From the NCBI GenBank assembly GCA_945901965.1, contig CAMDMN010000155.1, positions 1 through 5,702 of the forward strand: a DNA stretch of 5,702 bases, in the 5' to 3' direction. Position 1 is the stretch's first letter. The number at the start of each line of letters is the position of its first letter. The position numbers and the translations under genes are program-made. Positions 1 through 5,486 of the stretch are shown one piece after another. A model generated the notes under the pieces. It did no database searches. It had not been told where the DNA came from and saw only the letters and a list, made by a program, of their open reading frames with translations. Source of the DNA: Legionella genomosp. 1 (GTDB lineage Bacteria; Pseudomonadota; Gammaproteobacteria; Legionellales; Legionellaceae).

Positions 1-54
1 TCCAGAGGCCTGAACTCCGAACCTCTGGATTGCTTCGTACCTCGCAATGACGAC
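1..54. repeat. Palindromic interspersed (REP-like) repeat downstream of secF
   Basis: Two adjoining inverted repeats are visible. TCCAGAGG at 1-8 pairs perfectly with CCTCTGGA at 22-29 around a 13-base loop. ATTGC at 29-33 pairs with GCAAT at 44-48. On the minus strand the unit reads from CGTCATTGCGAGGTACGAAG into CAATCCAGAGG. This resembles a type of dispersed intergenic repeat (GTCATTGCGAG...GAAGCAATCC) found in many copies in various bacterial genomes. It is more GC-rich than its surroundings. It begins 22 bases past the secF stop and runs off the left edge, so its full length is unknown. As RNA from the secF side it would fold and might protect the 3' end of the message. No T-run follows inside the window, so I do not call it a terminator. 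Confidence 0.6.
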
Positions 55-75
55 ATTGTGCAAACTGCAGTGAAG

Positions 76-993
76 CTAAGGCCTATCGTCAATCTCTTTA
101 CGCTGAGATGGGAGAAAATCTTTTCTATCTAAGCCCATAACTACTGCTAAAGCACCAGCTACATATATAGATGAATAAGTTCCAATTAAAATTCCTATGA
201 TCAAAGCTAATGAAAATCCATGTATCGTTTCGCCACCATAAATAAATAATGAAACAACAACACATAATGTAAGCACAGATGTCATTATCGTTCGTGATAA
301 TGTTTGATTAATAGAAATATTCATCAGTTCTATCGGATTTGTTCGACGAATTTTAATGAAATTTTCTCTTACCCTATCAAAAACTACGATAGTATCGTTC
401 AAAGAATACCCAATCACAGCAAGAAGACCTGCTAATGCTTTTAAATCAAATTCAATCCCAAATAAATAAAACACGCCTAAAATTAAAATAGGATCATGAA
501 TAAGAGCAATTGCTGAGCTAAAAGCTAGACGATATTCAAAACGCATCGCAATATAAATCATAGTTGCCAATAGTGAAACAACAATAGCTAAAATACCTTT
601 GGTTGCTAATTCTTTCCCTACTTGAGGACCAACAAATTCAACTCGTTGCTTTGTCGCTCCTGGTAGTGCCTTCATTACTTTATCTACTAATGAAACTTGC
701 TCAAGATCACCTCTAGGTGCGATACTAATCAATACATCTTTAGAGGTTCCATAACTTACAACCTGTGCTTCTTTAAATCCCACCTTATATAAATTTTCTC
801 TCATTAAAGCTAAATCAGCAGGTTTTTTATAAGATACTTCAATTTGTGTGCCGCCAGTAAAATCCAAACCCCAGATTAATCCTTTAATACACAATGTACC
901 AATTGATACTACAAAAATCATTATAGAAAATACAGCCGCCCACTTACGCGCCCCCATAAAATCTATTTTTGAATTTGGATTAAAAAATTCCAT
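76..993 (-). CDS. secF: SecF, protein translocase membrane subunit
   Basis: SecF is the smaller half of the SecDF membrane complex, which uses the proton-motive force to help SecYEG complete export of preproteins across the inner membrane. The 305-residue protein has the family layout. TM1 is at about 17-37, followed by the WGLDFTGGTQIEV motif (41-53) opening the periplasmic P4 domain. FVGPQVGKEL (120-129) precedes a five-helix block at about 131-286. GYSLNDTIVVFDRVREN (195-211) contains Asp200, and TLSRTIMTS contains Arg234. These have the same 34-residue spacing as the proton-pathway residues D213 and R247 of E. coli SecF. The start is ATG at 993, with AAGAGGAG (1006-999) five bases upstream. 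A TTG one codon earlier is too close to that site. The gene lies 16 bases after the secD stop, with no promoter evident between them. Length is normal and no lesions are seen. Confidence 0.97.
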   Translation of the reverse strand: MEFFNPNSKIDFMGARKWAAVFSIMIFVVSIGTLCIKGLIWGLDFTGGTQIEVSYKKPADLALMRENLYKVGFKEAQVVSYGTSKDVLISIAPRGDLEQVSLVDKVMKALPGATKQRVEFVGPQVGKELATKGILAIVVSLLATMIYIAMRFEYRLAFSSAIALIHDPILILGVFYLFGIEFDLKALAGLLAVIGYSLNDTIVVFDRVRENFIKIRRTNPIELMNISINQTLSRTIMTSVLTLCVVVSLFIYGGETIHGFSLALIIGILIGTYSSIYVAGALAVVMGLDRKDFLPSQRKEIDDRP

Positions 994-998
994 CAAAA

Positions 999-1006
999 CT
1001 CCTCTT
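999..1006 (-). promoter_or_regulatory. secF ribosome binding site
   Basis: On the minus strand AAGAGGAG lies five bases before ATG at 993. It is almost the full anti-16S complement. It fills most of the 16-base gap after the secD TGA stop (1012-1010) and decides for the ATG over the in-frame TTG at 996. Confidence 0.8.
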
Positions 1007-1009
1007 AGA

Positions 1010-2866
1010 TCAAATACCTATCGATAATTTTTTCACGTTACGGTTACCATAAATTAAATTAACAATAGCGCGCGTATAAGTAACACCAGTTAACATAGAT
1101 GTTATTAACCCAAGTGATAAAGTAATAGCAAAGCCACGAACAGGGCCAGTTCCTACCGAAAACAACACTACAGCAACAATAAAAGTAGTAATATTTGCAT
1201 CAAGAATAGTAGCAAAAGCACGATCATATCCTGCATAAATCGCAGCTTGAGGAGATAACCCTAGCCGTAATTCTTCACGAATACGCTCATAGATAAGCAC
1301 ATTCGCATCTACAGCCATCCCAACTGTAAGTACTATTCCCGCAATACCTGGCAAAGTAAGTGTGGCGCCTATTATTGATAATAAAGCGCATAATAAGATC
1401 AAATTAAGTAACAAAGCTATATTAGCTACTAAACCAAATAGTCTATAGTAAATAAGCATCAATACTAAAATTAGACTCATACCAACTTCTAAAGAGATTA
1501 TGCCTCGCTTGATATTTTCTTTACCTAAGCTTGGTCCCACTGTCCGCTCTTCTACAGTATATATTGCCGCAGGTAAGGCACCTGCTCGTAATAATAATGA
1601 TAAATTAGATGCTTCTTTAGAATCAGATAATCCTGTAATTTGAAAATTATTACCCAATGCATTTTGAATAACAGGCGCTGAAATTACGCGCTCTTCATGA
1701 TGTGTAATACGTTTTAAATTATCACCAGATCCGGTTGTGTCAGTCTTCGTTTCAACAAATACTATCGCCATACGCTTACCAATATTATCACGCGTTATTG
1801 TAGTAAAATATGACTCGCCTCCACCGCCTAGTTGAATTTGTACAGCAGGCGTCGCTGTTTGTTGATCAAAACTTGAAACAGCAGATGTAATAGAATCTCC
1901 GCTTAAAACAACTTGGCGCTTAAGTAAAATTGGTCGGCCATCCATTAAAAATAATTTAGAGCCAACAGGAACGGCACCAGTTTGTTTAGCAATTTCAGGA
2001 TCATTTTCTTGATCTACTAAATGAAATTGCAAAGTAGCAGTACCACCTAAAATTTCCTTAGCGCGAGCCGCATCCTGAATACCTGGCAAATCAACCGCAA
2101 CTCTTGTAGACCCTTGCTGTTGAACAACAGCTTCACCAACACCTAGCTCATTAACACGATTCCTTAAAATACCCATTGTTTGTTCAATAGTATTTTGCCG
2201 AATATTAGATAACTCCGTTGGTGTTAAAGAAACGGTTAACTCTAATCCATTATCTGACTGCACAATTTCATAATTAGATGATTTGTCACGCAGTTCAGTT
2301 ATAGCTTCGTTCAGTAACTCAGGTTCGCGGAACTTTATATTAACACCTTTATTAACAACATAACGAAGACCTGCATAACGAATACCTTCTTCTCGCAAAT
2401 CTTGACCTATTGTTTTTACGATACCTTCATAGCGGCGATTAATAACCGACTCAATATCAACTTCAAGTAGAAAATGCACCCCTCCGCGAAGATCTAATCC
2501 CTGCTTCATTGGCTCTGCATGTATTTTAGATAACCATGTAGGTGTAGATGGCGCAAGGTTTAAAGCAACAGTATATTGCGAACCTAAGCTAGTCTTTATG
2601 ACATCTCTTGCTAGTAATTGAGTATCCGTAGAATTAAACCTAACCTCTAAACTATCTTCGTTAGCAGTTAAATTTAAAAATTTAATTTTTGCCTTATCCA
2701 ACGCTTTTTTTATTTGTGCCTCTATTTTATCGGGCTCAATATTTAATTGCGAGGATACTTGGACAACAGGATACTCTGGGTACAAATTAGGGATTACATA
2801 AATCAACCCGATAATGGTGATAAACACCAACATCAGGTTCTTCCAAAGGGGAAATTTATTTTGCAT
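1010..2866 (-). CDS. secD: SecD, protein translocase membrane subunit
   Basis: SecD is the larger subunit of SecDF, which pulls exported polypeptides from the periplasmic side using proton flow. The 618-residue length matches E. coli SecD (615). TM1 is at about 9-28. The periplasmic head region follows, with KQGLDLRGGVHFLLEVD at 121-137 (conserved D1 motif) and the P1 repeats, including VDLPGIQDAARAKEILGGTATLQF at about 258-281. ERTVGPSLGKENI (440-452) leads into the five-helix membrane block at about 453-602. GMAVDANVLIYERIREE (516-532) carries Asp520, the counterpart of the essential proton-pathway D519 of E. coli. The start is ATG at 2866, with AGGA on the minus strand eight bases upstream. 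The gene starts 20 bases after the yajC stop and ends 16 bases before secF, so it is in the middle of a yajC-secD-secF unit. It is intact. Confidence 0.98.
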   Translation of the reverse strand: MQNKFPLWKNLMLVFITIIGLIYVIPNLYPEYPVVQVSSQLNIEPDKIEAQIKKALDKAKIKFLNLTANEDSLEVRFNSTDTQLLARDVIKTSLGSQYTVALNLAPSTPTWLSKIHAEPMKQGLDLRGGVHFLLEVDIESVINRRYEGIVKTIGQDLREEGIRYAGLRYVVNKGVNIKFREPELLNEAITELRDKSSNYEIVQSDNGLELTVSLTPTELSNIRQNTIEQTMGILRNRVNELGVGEAVVQQQGSTRVAVDLPGIQDAARAKEILGGTATLQFHLVDQENDPEIAKQTGAVPVGSKLFLMDGRPILLKRQVVLSGDSITSAVSSFDQQTATPAVQIQLGGGGESYFTTITRDNIGKRMAIVFVETKTDTTGSGDNLKRITHHEERVISAPVIQNALGNNFQITGLSDSKEASNLSLLLRAGALPAAIYTVEERTVGPSLGKENIKRGIISLEVGMSLILVLMLIYYRLFGLVANIALLLNLILLCALLSIIGATLTLPGIAGIVLTVGMAVDANVLIYERIREELRLGLSPQAAIYAGYDRAFATILDANITTFIVAVVLFSVGTGPVRGFAITLSLGLITSMLTGVTYTRAIVNLIYGNRNVKKLSIGI

Positions 2867-2886
2867 TTACCTATTCCTGATCTAGC

Positions 2887-3219
2887 TTAAAGAGCTTTCA
2901 GCGTGCCTTTAGGCAAAACTGAGCTAACTGCATTTCGTTGTAATGATATTTCAATTCCATCAGCGATAGTGGCTTTAATAAATTGATCATCAATATGAGA
3001 AACTTTAGCTAACATACCGCCAGAAGTAATAATTTCATCGCCTTTTTGTAATTTAGTTACTAAATTACGATGATCTTTAGCACGCTTGTTTTGTGGTCTT
3101 ATTAACATAAAATAAAAGAGCACAAAAATAGCTCCAATCATAATAAAAGAATATGAACTTTCACCTTGTGCTGCGGGGGCTGCTGCAGCTGCAATCGCAT
3201 CAGATATAAATAAACTCAT
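2887..3219 (-). CDS. yajC: YajC, Sec translocon accessory membrane protein
   Basis: YajC is a small single-pass inner-membrane protein that co-purifies with SecDF and SecYEG. Its precise role in export is modest and not fully settled. The 110-residue product begins MSLFISDAIAAAAAPAAQ, very like E. coli YajC, then has an Ala-rich stretch. One TM segment spans about 24-41 and runs into the family signature YFMLIRPQNKRAKDH (36-50). A conserved cytoplasmic domain follows, with GDEIITSGGMLAKV (60-73). The start is taken at ATG 3219, because AGGAG on the minus strand directly abuts an earlier in-frame ATG at 3225 (zero spacing) but stands six bases from this one. The gene is the first of the yajC-secD-secF unit and is preceded by a long non-coding gap, so it probably has its own promoter. 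Confidence 0.96.
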   Translation of the reverse strand: MSLFISDAIAAAAAPAAQGESSYSFIMIGAIFVLFYFMLIRPQNKRAKDHRNLVTKLQKGDEIITSGGMLAKVSHIDDQFIKATIADGIEISLQRNAVSSVLPKGTLKAL

Positions 3220-3362
3220 TACCATCTCCTAAATTTAACGTAAAACATAGTTGGGTGACATGATATATAGATTTCAAGCTTAGGTAAATGAACTAAATAA
3301 TATTAAGTTAAAAAAATATAAATTAACTTGATTTTATAAGATTTTTTGTAACTTCTTAAGGT
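3220..3362 (-). promoter_or_regulatory. AT-rich leader of yajC; possible promoter region
   Basis: This non-coding stretch lies between yajC and the repeat block. On the minus strand TATAAA (3338-3333) and TATATA (3269-3264) could each serve as a -10 box. Neither has a good TTGACA-like -35 at 16-18 bases, so no promoter can be fixed. The case for a promoter is mainly positional: yajC sits downstream of a probable terminator and a repeat block. The yajC ribosome site AGGAG (3230-3226) is at its downstream end. I see no riboswitch-like or strongly structured element, only a weak AT stem (3305-3311 with 3323-3329). Confidence 0.35.
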
Positions 3363-3456
3363 ACGTCATCCCGGGTAACGAGGGATATCGATTTGCAGAA
3401 AATTGTGCAACATTCAGGAGATCCTTCGCGCAAAAAACACGCGCTCTGGATGACGT
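3363..3456. repeat. Intergenic repeat element with inverted ends
   Basis: ACGTCATCC at 3363-3371 is the exact reverse complement of GGATGACGT at 3448-3456, giving 9-bp perfect inverted ends to a unit of about 94 bp. Pairing continues inward. CGAGGGATAT (3380-3389) matches the reverse complement of AGATCCTTCG (3419-3428) at 8 of 10 positions. On the right arm an extra small hairpin, CGCG 3427-3430 with CGCG 3440-3443, is inserted. The block is clearly richer in G and C than the AT-rich flanks. It has no ORF of note and no transposase. It looks like a non-autonomous dispersed palindromic repeat (MITE-like or REP-like). Copy number cannot be judged from this window. Confidence 0.6.
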
Positions 3457-3510
3457 GCGCCATTATGCGCCCTGGATGACGTGCTGTTATTATGCGCCCT
3501 GGATGACGTG
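3441..3510. repeat. Three tandem copies of a 17-bp motif
   Basis: GCGCYCTGGATGACGTG occurs at 3441-3457 (Y = T), 3467-3483 (C) and 3494-3510 (C), with periods of 26 and 27 bases. The last two copies are identical over 22 bases (3462-3483 and 3489-3510), including an ATTAT lead-in. The first copy doubles as the right end of the inverted-ended element, so the array looks like repeated duplication or nested insertion of that element's terminus. The spacers (9 and 10 bases) and the three units are too short and too few for a CRISPR array. Confidence 0.75.
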
Positions 3511-3527
3511 ATACTAATATGAACGTT

Positions 3528-3554
3528 AAAAAAACTTAAGTTGTCCACAACCTA
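3528..3554 (-). terminator. Probable intrinsic terminator of the queA/tgt-like unit
   Basis: Read on the minus strand, TAGGTTG (3554-3548) pairs with CAACTTA (3543-3537) around a TGGA tetraloop. The stem is seven base pairs including one G-U. AG and then seven T residues (3534-3528) follow. The TAG at the stem base is the stop codon of the tgt-like gene, so the hairpin begins right at the stop. In addition, AAAAAAACTTAA (3528-3539) and TTAAGTTTTTTT (3560-3571) form a perfect 12-bp inverted repeat around the same core, so some activity in the plus direction is possible. The stem is short and not very GC-rich, so efficiency is uncertain. Confidence 0.6.
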
Positions 3555-4379
3555 GGGAGTTAAGTTTTTTTGGCAAAAATGGATATTATGTTCAATTAAA
3601 AAACGTTGGCATAAAAGCGGTGTATTTGCATATAGATGATGTAAATATGCTTTTGTTAATTTCTGACTGCAGGTAGGACATACACAACTTTCATCAATTG
3701 GCTCAAATTCCATCGCATATTTAGGATCAAAAATTTCTATATCTTTATTACTACTATATACCTTGCCATTATATGCATCTAAAGCCGCTAAATTTGACTC
3801 TATATATTTAACATTATGCCGCTGTAATTCCTGCATTAATTGTAAATTTAAATTACCCGCCACATAACATGGTAGATTTTTATATTGCTCTATCTCTTGT
3901 AATAATTCTTGAAAAGATTTCTTATCATCATAGGTTAAATAAACTCCGTAGGATTTATCTAACGAGTTTAATAAATCATTAGCAGGCAAAAAAATCATTA
4001 TATTAGATAACAAATCATTACATAAAGTTATATTTTTTTCAGAGATCCCATTAGGCATTATTACGATATTTGGTTTTAATTTAGCTATTAATTTAATAAT
4101 CTCATCTTCTGTATATGAAATAGAACTCCCATCATAATGAGAGTGAATTTTATATATACCATCACTATTTATTTTGGGAAGAGTCGCATTTAATACTAAG
4201 TTATTCTGCCAGGAGACATAACTACTTAAATCCGATAAATTATTTAGTAAATCAAATCCTGGCTTCATCAATAGCGTGTCTAAATAAAATGCGGCTGTAT
4301 TTATTCCTACATCTTGCCAATTTTGGGATGTAAGACAGGTTCCGGCAAGGCTTGTTAATACTGGAATCATAATTTTCAT
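3552..4379 (-). CDS. Tgt-family protein, probably a catalytically dead tRNA-guanine transglycosylase homologue
   Basis: Canonical Tgt exchanges guanine 34 of GUN-anticodon tRNAs for preQ1 in queuosine synthesis. This 275-residue protein is clearly related. MIPVLTSLAGT (4-14) matches the FMPVGTxGT region. SHYDGSSISYTEDE (80-93) matches the SHIDGS..F(T)PEE region. CVCPTCSQKLTKAYLHHL (232-249) and H264 preserve the Cys3-His zinc site. The catalytic features are lost. Hand alignment places Asn64 at the TDSGG aspartate, Asn110 at the DECxP aspartate, and Glu194 at the FDC nucleophile. FGIVQGG reads YGVYLTY, and the GGLxVGE segment is missing. About 30 N-terminal residues are also absent. The ORF is nonetheless open throughout. 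ATG at 4379 overlaps the queA stop as ATGA, and an in-frame ATG at 4370 is the alternative start. A maintained pseudoenzyme, or a partner of a true Tgt encoded elsewhere, is the likely reading; a decaying gene is possible. Confidence 0.85.
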   Translation of the reverse strand: MKIMIPVLTSLAGTCLTSQNWQDVGINTAAFYLDTLLMKPGFDLLNNLSDLSSYVSWQNNLVLNATLPKINSDGIYKIHSHYDGSSISYTEDEIIKLIAKLKPNIVIMPNGISEKNITLCNDLLSNIMIFLPANDLLNSLDKSYGVYLTYDDKKSFQELLQEIEQYKNLPCYVAGNLNLQLMQELQRHNVKYIESNLAALDAYNGKVYSSNKDIEIFDPKYAMEFEPIDESCVCPTCSQKLTKAYLHHLYANTPLLCQRFLIEHNIHFCQKNLTP

Positions 4380-5398
4380 CCCTCTCGTAATAAAAGACAA
4401 GCATCACCATAACTAAAAAATCTATAGCGATATTCAATGGCCATTTTATAAAGATTATGCATTTCTTCATACCCAATAAAAGCAGATACTAACATTAATA
4501 AAGTTGATTCAGGCAAATGAAAATTAGTTAATAAACCATCGCAAATTTGAAATTTATATCCAGGATAAATAAAAATATCAGTATCGCGACTACAAGCTTT
4601 AAGCTCACCATTAACGGCTGCAGATTCTAAACTACGAAGTGCTGTAGTGCCAACCGCAATTACTCTATTGCCTGCCACATGTGTTTTATTTACCGCTTCA
4701 CATAATTCATCACTAACACTAAAAAACTCATTATGCATTTTATGATCGGTAATATTATCAGCACGTACAGGCTGAAAAGTACCAGCACCAACATGTAAGG
4801 TTGCAAAAGCCCATTTAACACCTTTTGCTTTTAACTCATCCATAACTAGTTCATCAAAATGTAATCCTGCTGTAGGGGCTGCAACTGAACCTTTATGTAA
4901 GGCATAAATTGTTTGGTATCTACTTAGATCGGCTTTGTCATCTTTTCTTGTAATATATGGAGGTAATGGTACATGACCAATTTCATCTAACATTAATTCA
5001 ACATTTCCATTAAGTTTACAGTGATAAAGAGAATCAATTTTTTCTATGATTTCAATAGACCAATTATTTCCTACATTTATCACTCCGCCATTTTTTAGTG
5101 CTTTGCTAGCTTTAATATGCGCTAAAAATTCATCATCGGATATAATGCGCTCAATAAGTAACTCTATTTTACCGCCACTAGCTTTATGACCATAAACTCG
5201 CGCAGGAATTACTTTGCTATTATTAAAGACTAAAAGATCCCCAGGCATTAAAAAACTTGCAATGTTTTTAAATAAGTTATCTTCATAACTCTTTGAGTTA
5301 CATGAATGAACCAATAACCGCGAATCAGATCTATTAGGTAAAGGATATTGAGCAATTAGCTCTGATGGTAAATCAAAATTAAAATCTTGCCTTTTCAT
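4376..5398 (-). CDS. queA: QueA, S-adenosylmethionine:tRNA ribosyltransferase-isomerase
   Basis: QueA transfers and isomerises the ribosyl part of S-adenosylmethionine onto 7-aminomethyl-7-deazaguanine in tRNA, giving epoxyqueuosine. This is the step after Tgt in queuosine synthesis, in the cytoplasm. The 340-residue length is normal. Family motifs appear in order: FNNSKVIPAR (58-67), GHVPLPPYI (141-149), SVAAPTAGLHF (171-181), LHVGAGTFQPVR (201-212), TNFHLPESTLLMLVSAF (291-307) and YRFFSYGDACLL (325-336). The start is ATG at 5398, with a modest AGG seven bases upstream. Its TGA stop overlaps the ATG of the tgt-like gene, implying coupled translation. It is first in its unit, with a candidate promoter just upstream. 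An intact queA implies that the organism makes queuosine or its epoxy precursor, so an active Tgt is expected somewhere in the genome. Confidence 0.97.
   Translation of the reverse strand: MKRQDFNFDLPSELIAQYPLPNRSDSRLLVHSCNSKSYEDNLFKNIASFLMPGDLLVFNNSKVIPARVYGHKASGGKIELLIERIISDDEFLAHIKASKALKNGGVINVGNNWSIEIIEKIDSLYHCKLNGNVELMLDEIGHVPLPPYITRKDDKADLSRYQTIYALHKGSVAAPTAGLHFDELVMDELKAKGVKWAFATLHVGAGTFQPVRADNITDHKMHNEFFSVSDELCEAVNKTHVAGNRVIAVGTTALRSLESAAVNGELKACSRDTDIFIYPGYKFQICDGLLTNFHLPESTLLMLVSAFIGYEEMHNLYKMAIEYRYRFFSYGDACLLLREG
4380..4386 (-). promoter_or_regulatory. Ribosome binding site bearing on the tgt-like start
   Basis: GAGAGGG on the minus strand lies inside the end of queA. It directly abuts ATG 4379 but stands nine bases from the in-frame ATG at 4370. 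By spacing alone, 4370 is the better initiation codon. The ATGA stop-start overlap favours 4379 by reinitiation. The difference is three residues (MKI). A TTG at 4400 in the same frame would need no overlap logic and lacks a site of its own. Confidence 0.5.
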
Positions 5399-5432
5399 TA
5401 CTCAACCTGTAAATTAAATAAAAATAAACGGT

Positions 5433-5441
5433 ATTCTAACA
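5433..5441 (-). promoter_or_regulatory. Candidate extended -10 promoter for queA
   Basis: On the minus strand TGTTAGAAT (5441-5433) fits an extended -10 (TGn plus TAGAAT, five of six against TATAAT). No convincing -35 is found at the usual distance, as expected for extended -10 promoters. The predicted transcript start near 5426 leaves a leader of about 28 bases before the queA ATG. This is sequence inspection only. Confidence 0.4.
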
Positions 5442-5449
5442 CTAAATTT

Positions 5450-5476
5450 GATAATTTATTTTTTTAAACAATGGAG
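5450..5476 (+). promoter_or_regulatory. Candidate -10 box and ribosome site for the plus-strand gene
   Basis: GATAAT (5450-5455) matches five of six positions of a -10 box, but no good -35 is visible upstream. GGAG (5473-5476) lies ten bases before ATG 5487 and is the likely ribosome site. It shares the 88-bp spacer with the queA promoter candidate, so the two genes are divergently transcribed from a compact region. Confidence 0.35.
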
Positions 5477-5486
5477 ATAATAATAA

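Noticed and set aside
1..29. Intrinsic terminator after secF
   Set aside because: The 8-bp hairpin is followed by no T-run within the window and matches a dispersed repeat type; the real terminator may lie to the left of position 1.
3305..3329. AAGTTAA / TTAACTT inverted repeat upstream of yajC
   Set aside because: Seven A/T-rich pairs around an 11-base loop in a very AT-rich stretch; too weak and likely by chance to call an operator or terminator.
3441..3510. Possible CRISPR array
   Set aside because: Only three 17-bp units with 9-10 base spacers that are themselves similar, and no cas genes nearby.
3541..3549. TTGTCCACA, one mismatch from a DnaA box
   Set aside because: A single imperfect copy that is fully explained by the terminator hairpin; no cluster of boxes, dnaA or dnaN nearby.
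3552..4400. tgt-like gene as a pseudogene
   Set aside because: The frame is open over 275 codons, the zinc motif and C-terminal helix are kept, and it is neatly coupled to queA and ended by a terminator. Loss of catalytic residues looks like divergence, not random decay, although decay cannot be fully excluded.
4252..4476. 74-codon plus-strand reading frame across the start of the tgt-like gene and the end of queA
   Set aside because: It lies wholly antisense to two well-supported genes, has no ribosome site and its product resembles nothing. It is a shadow frame.
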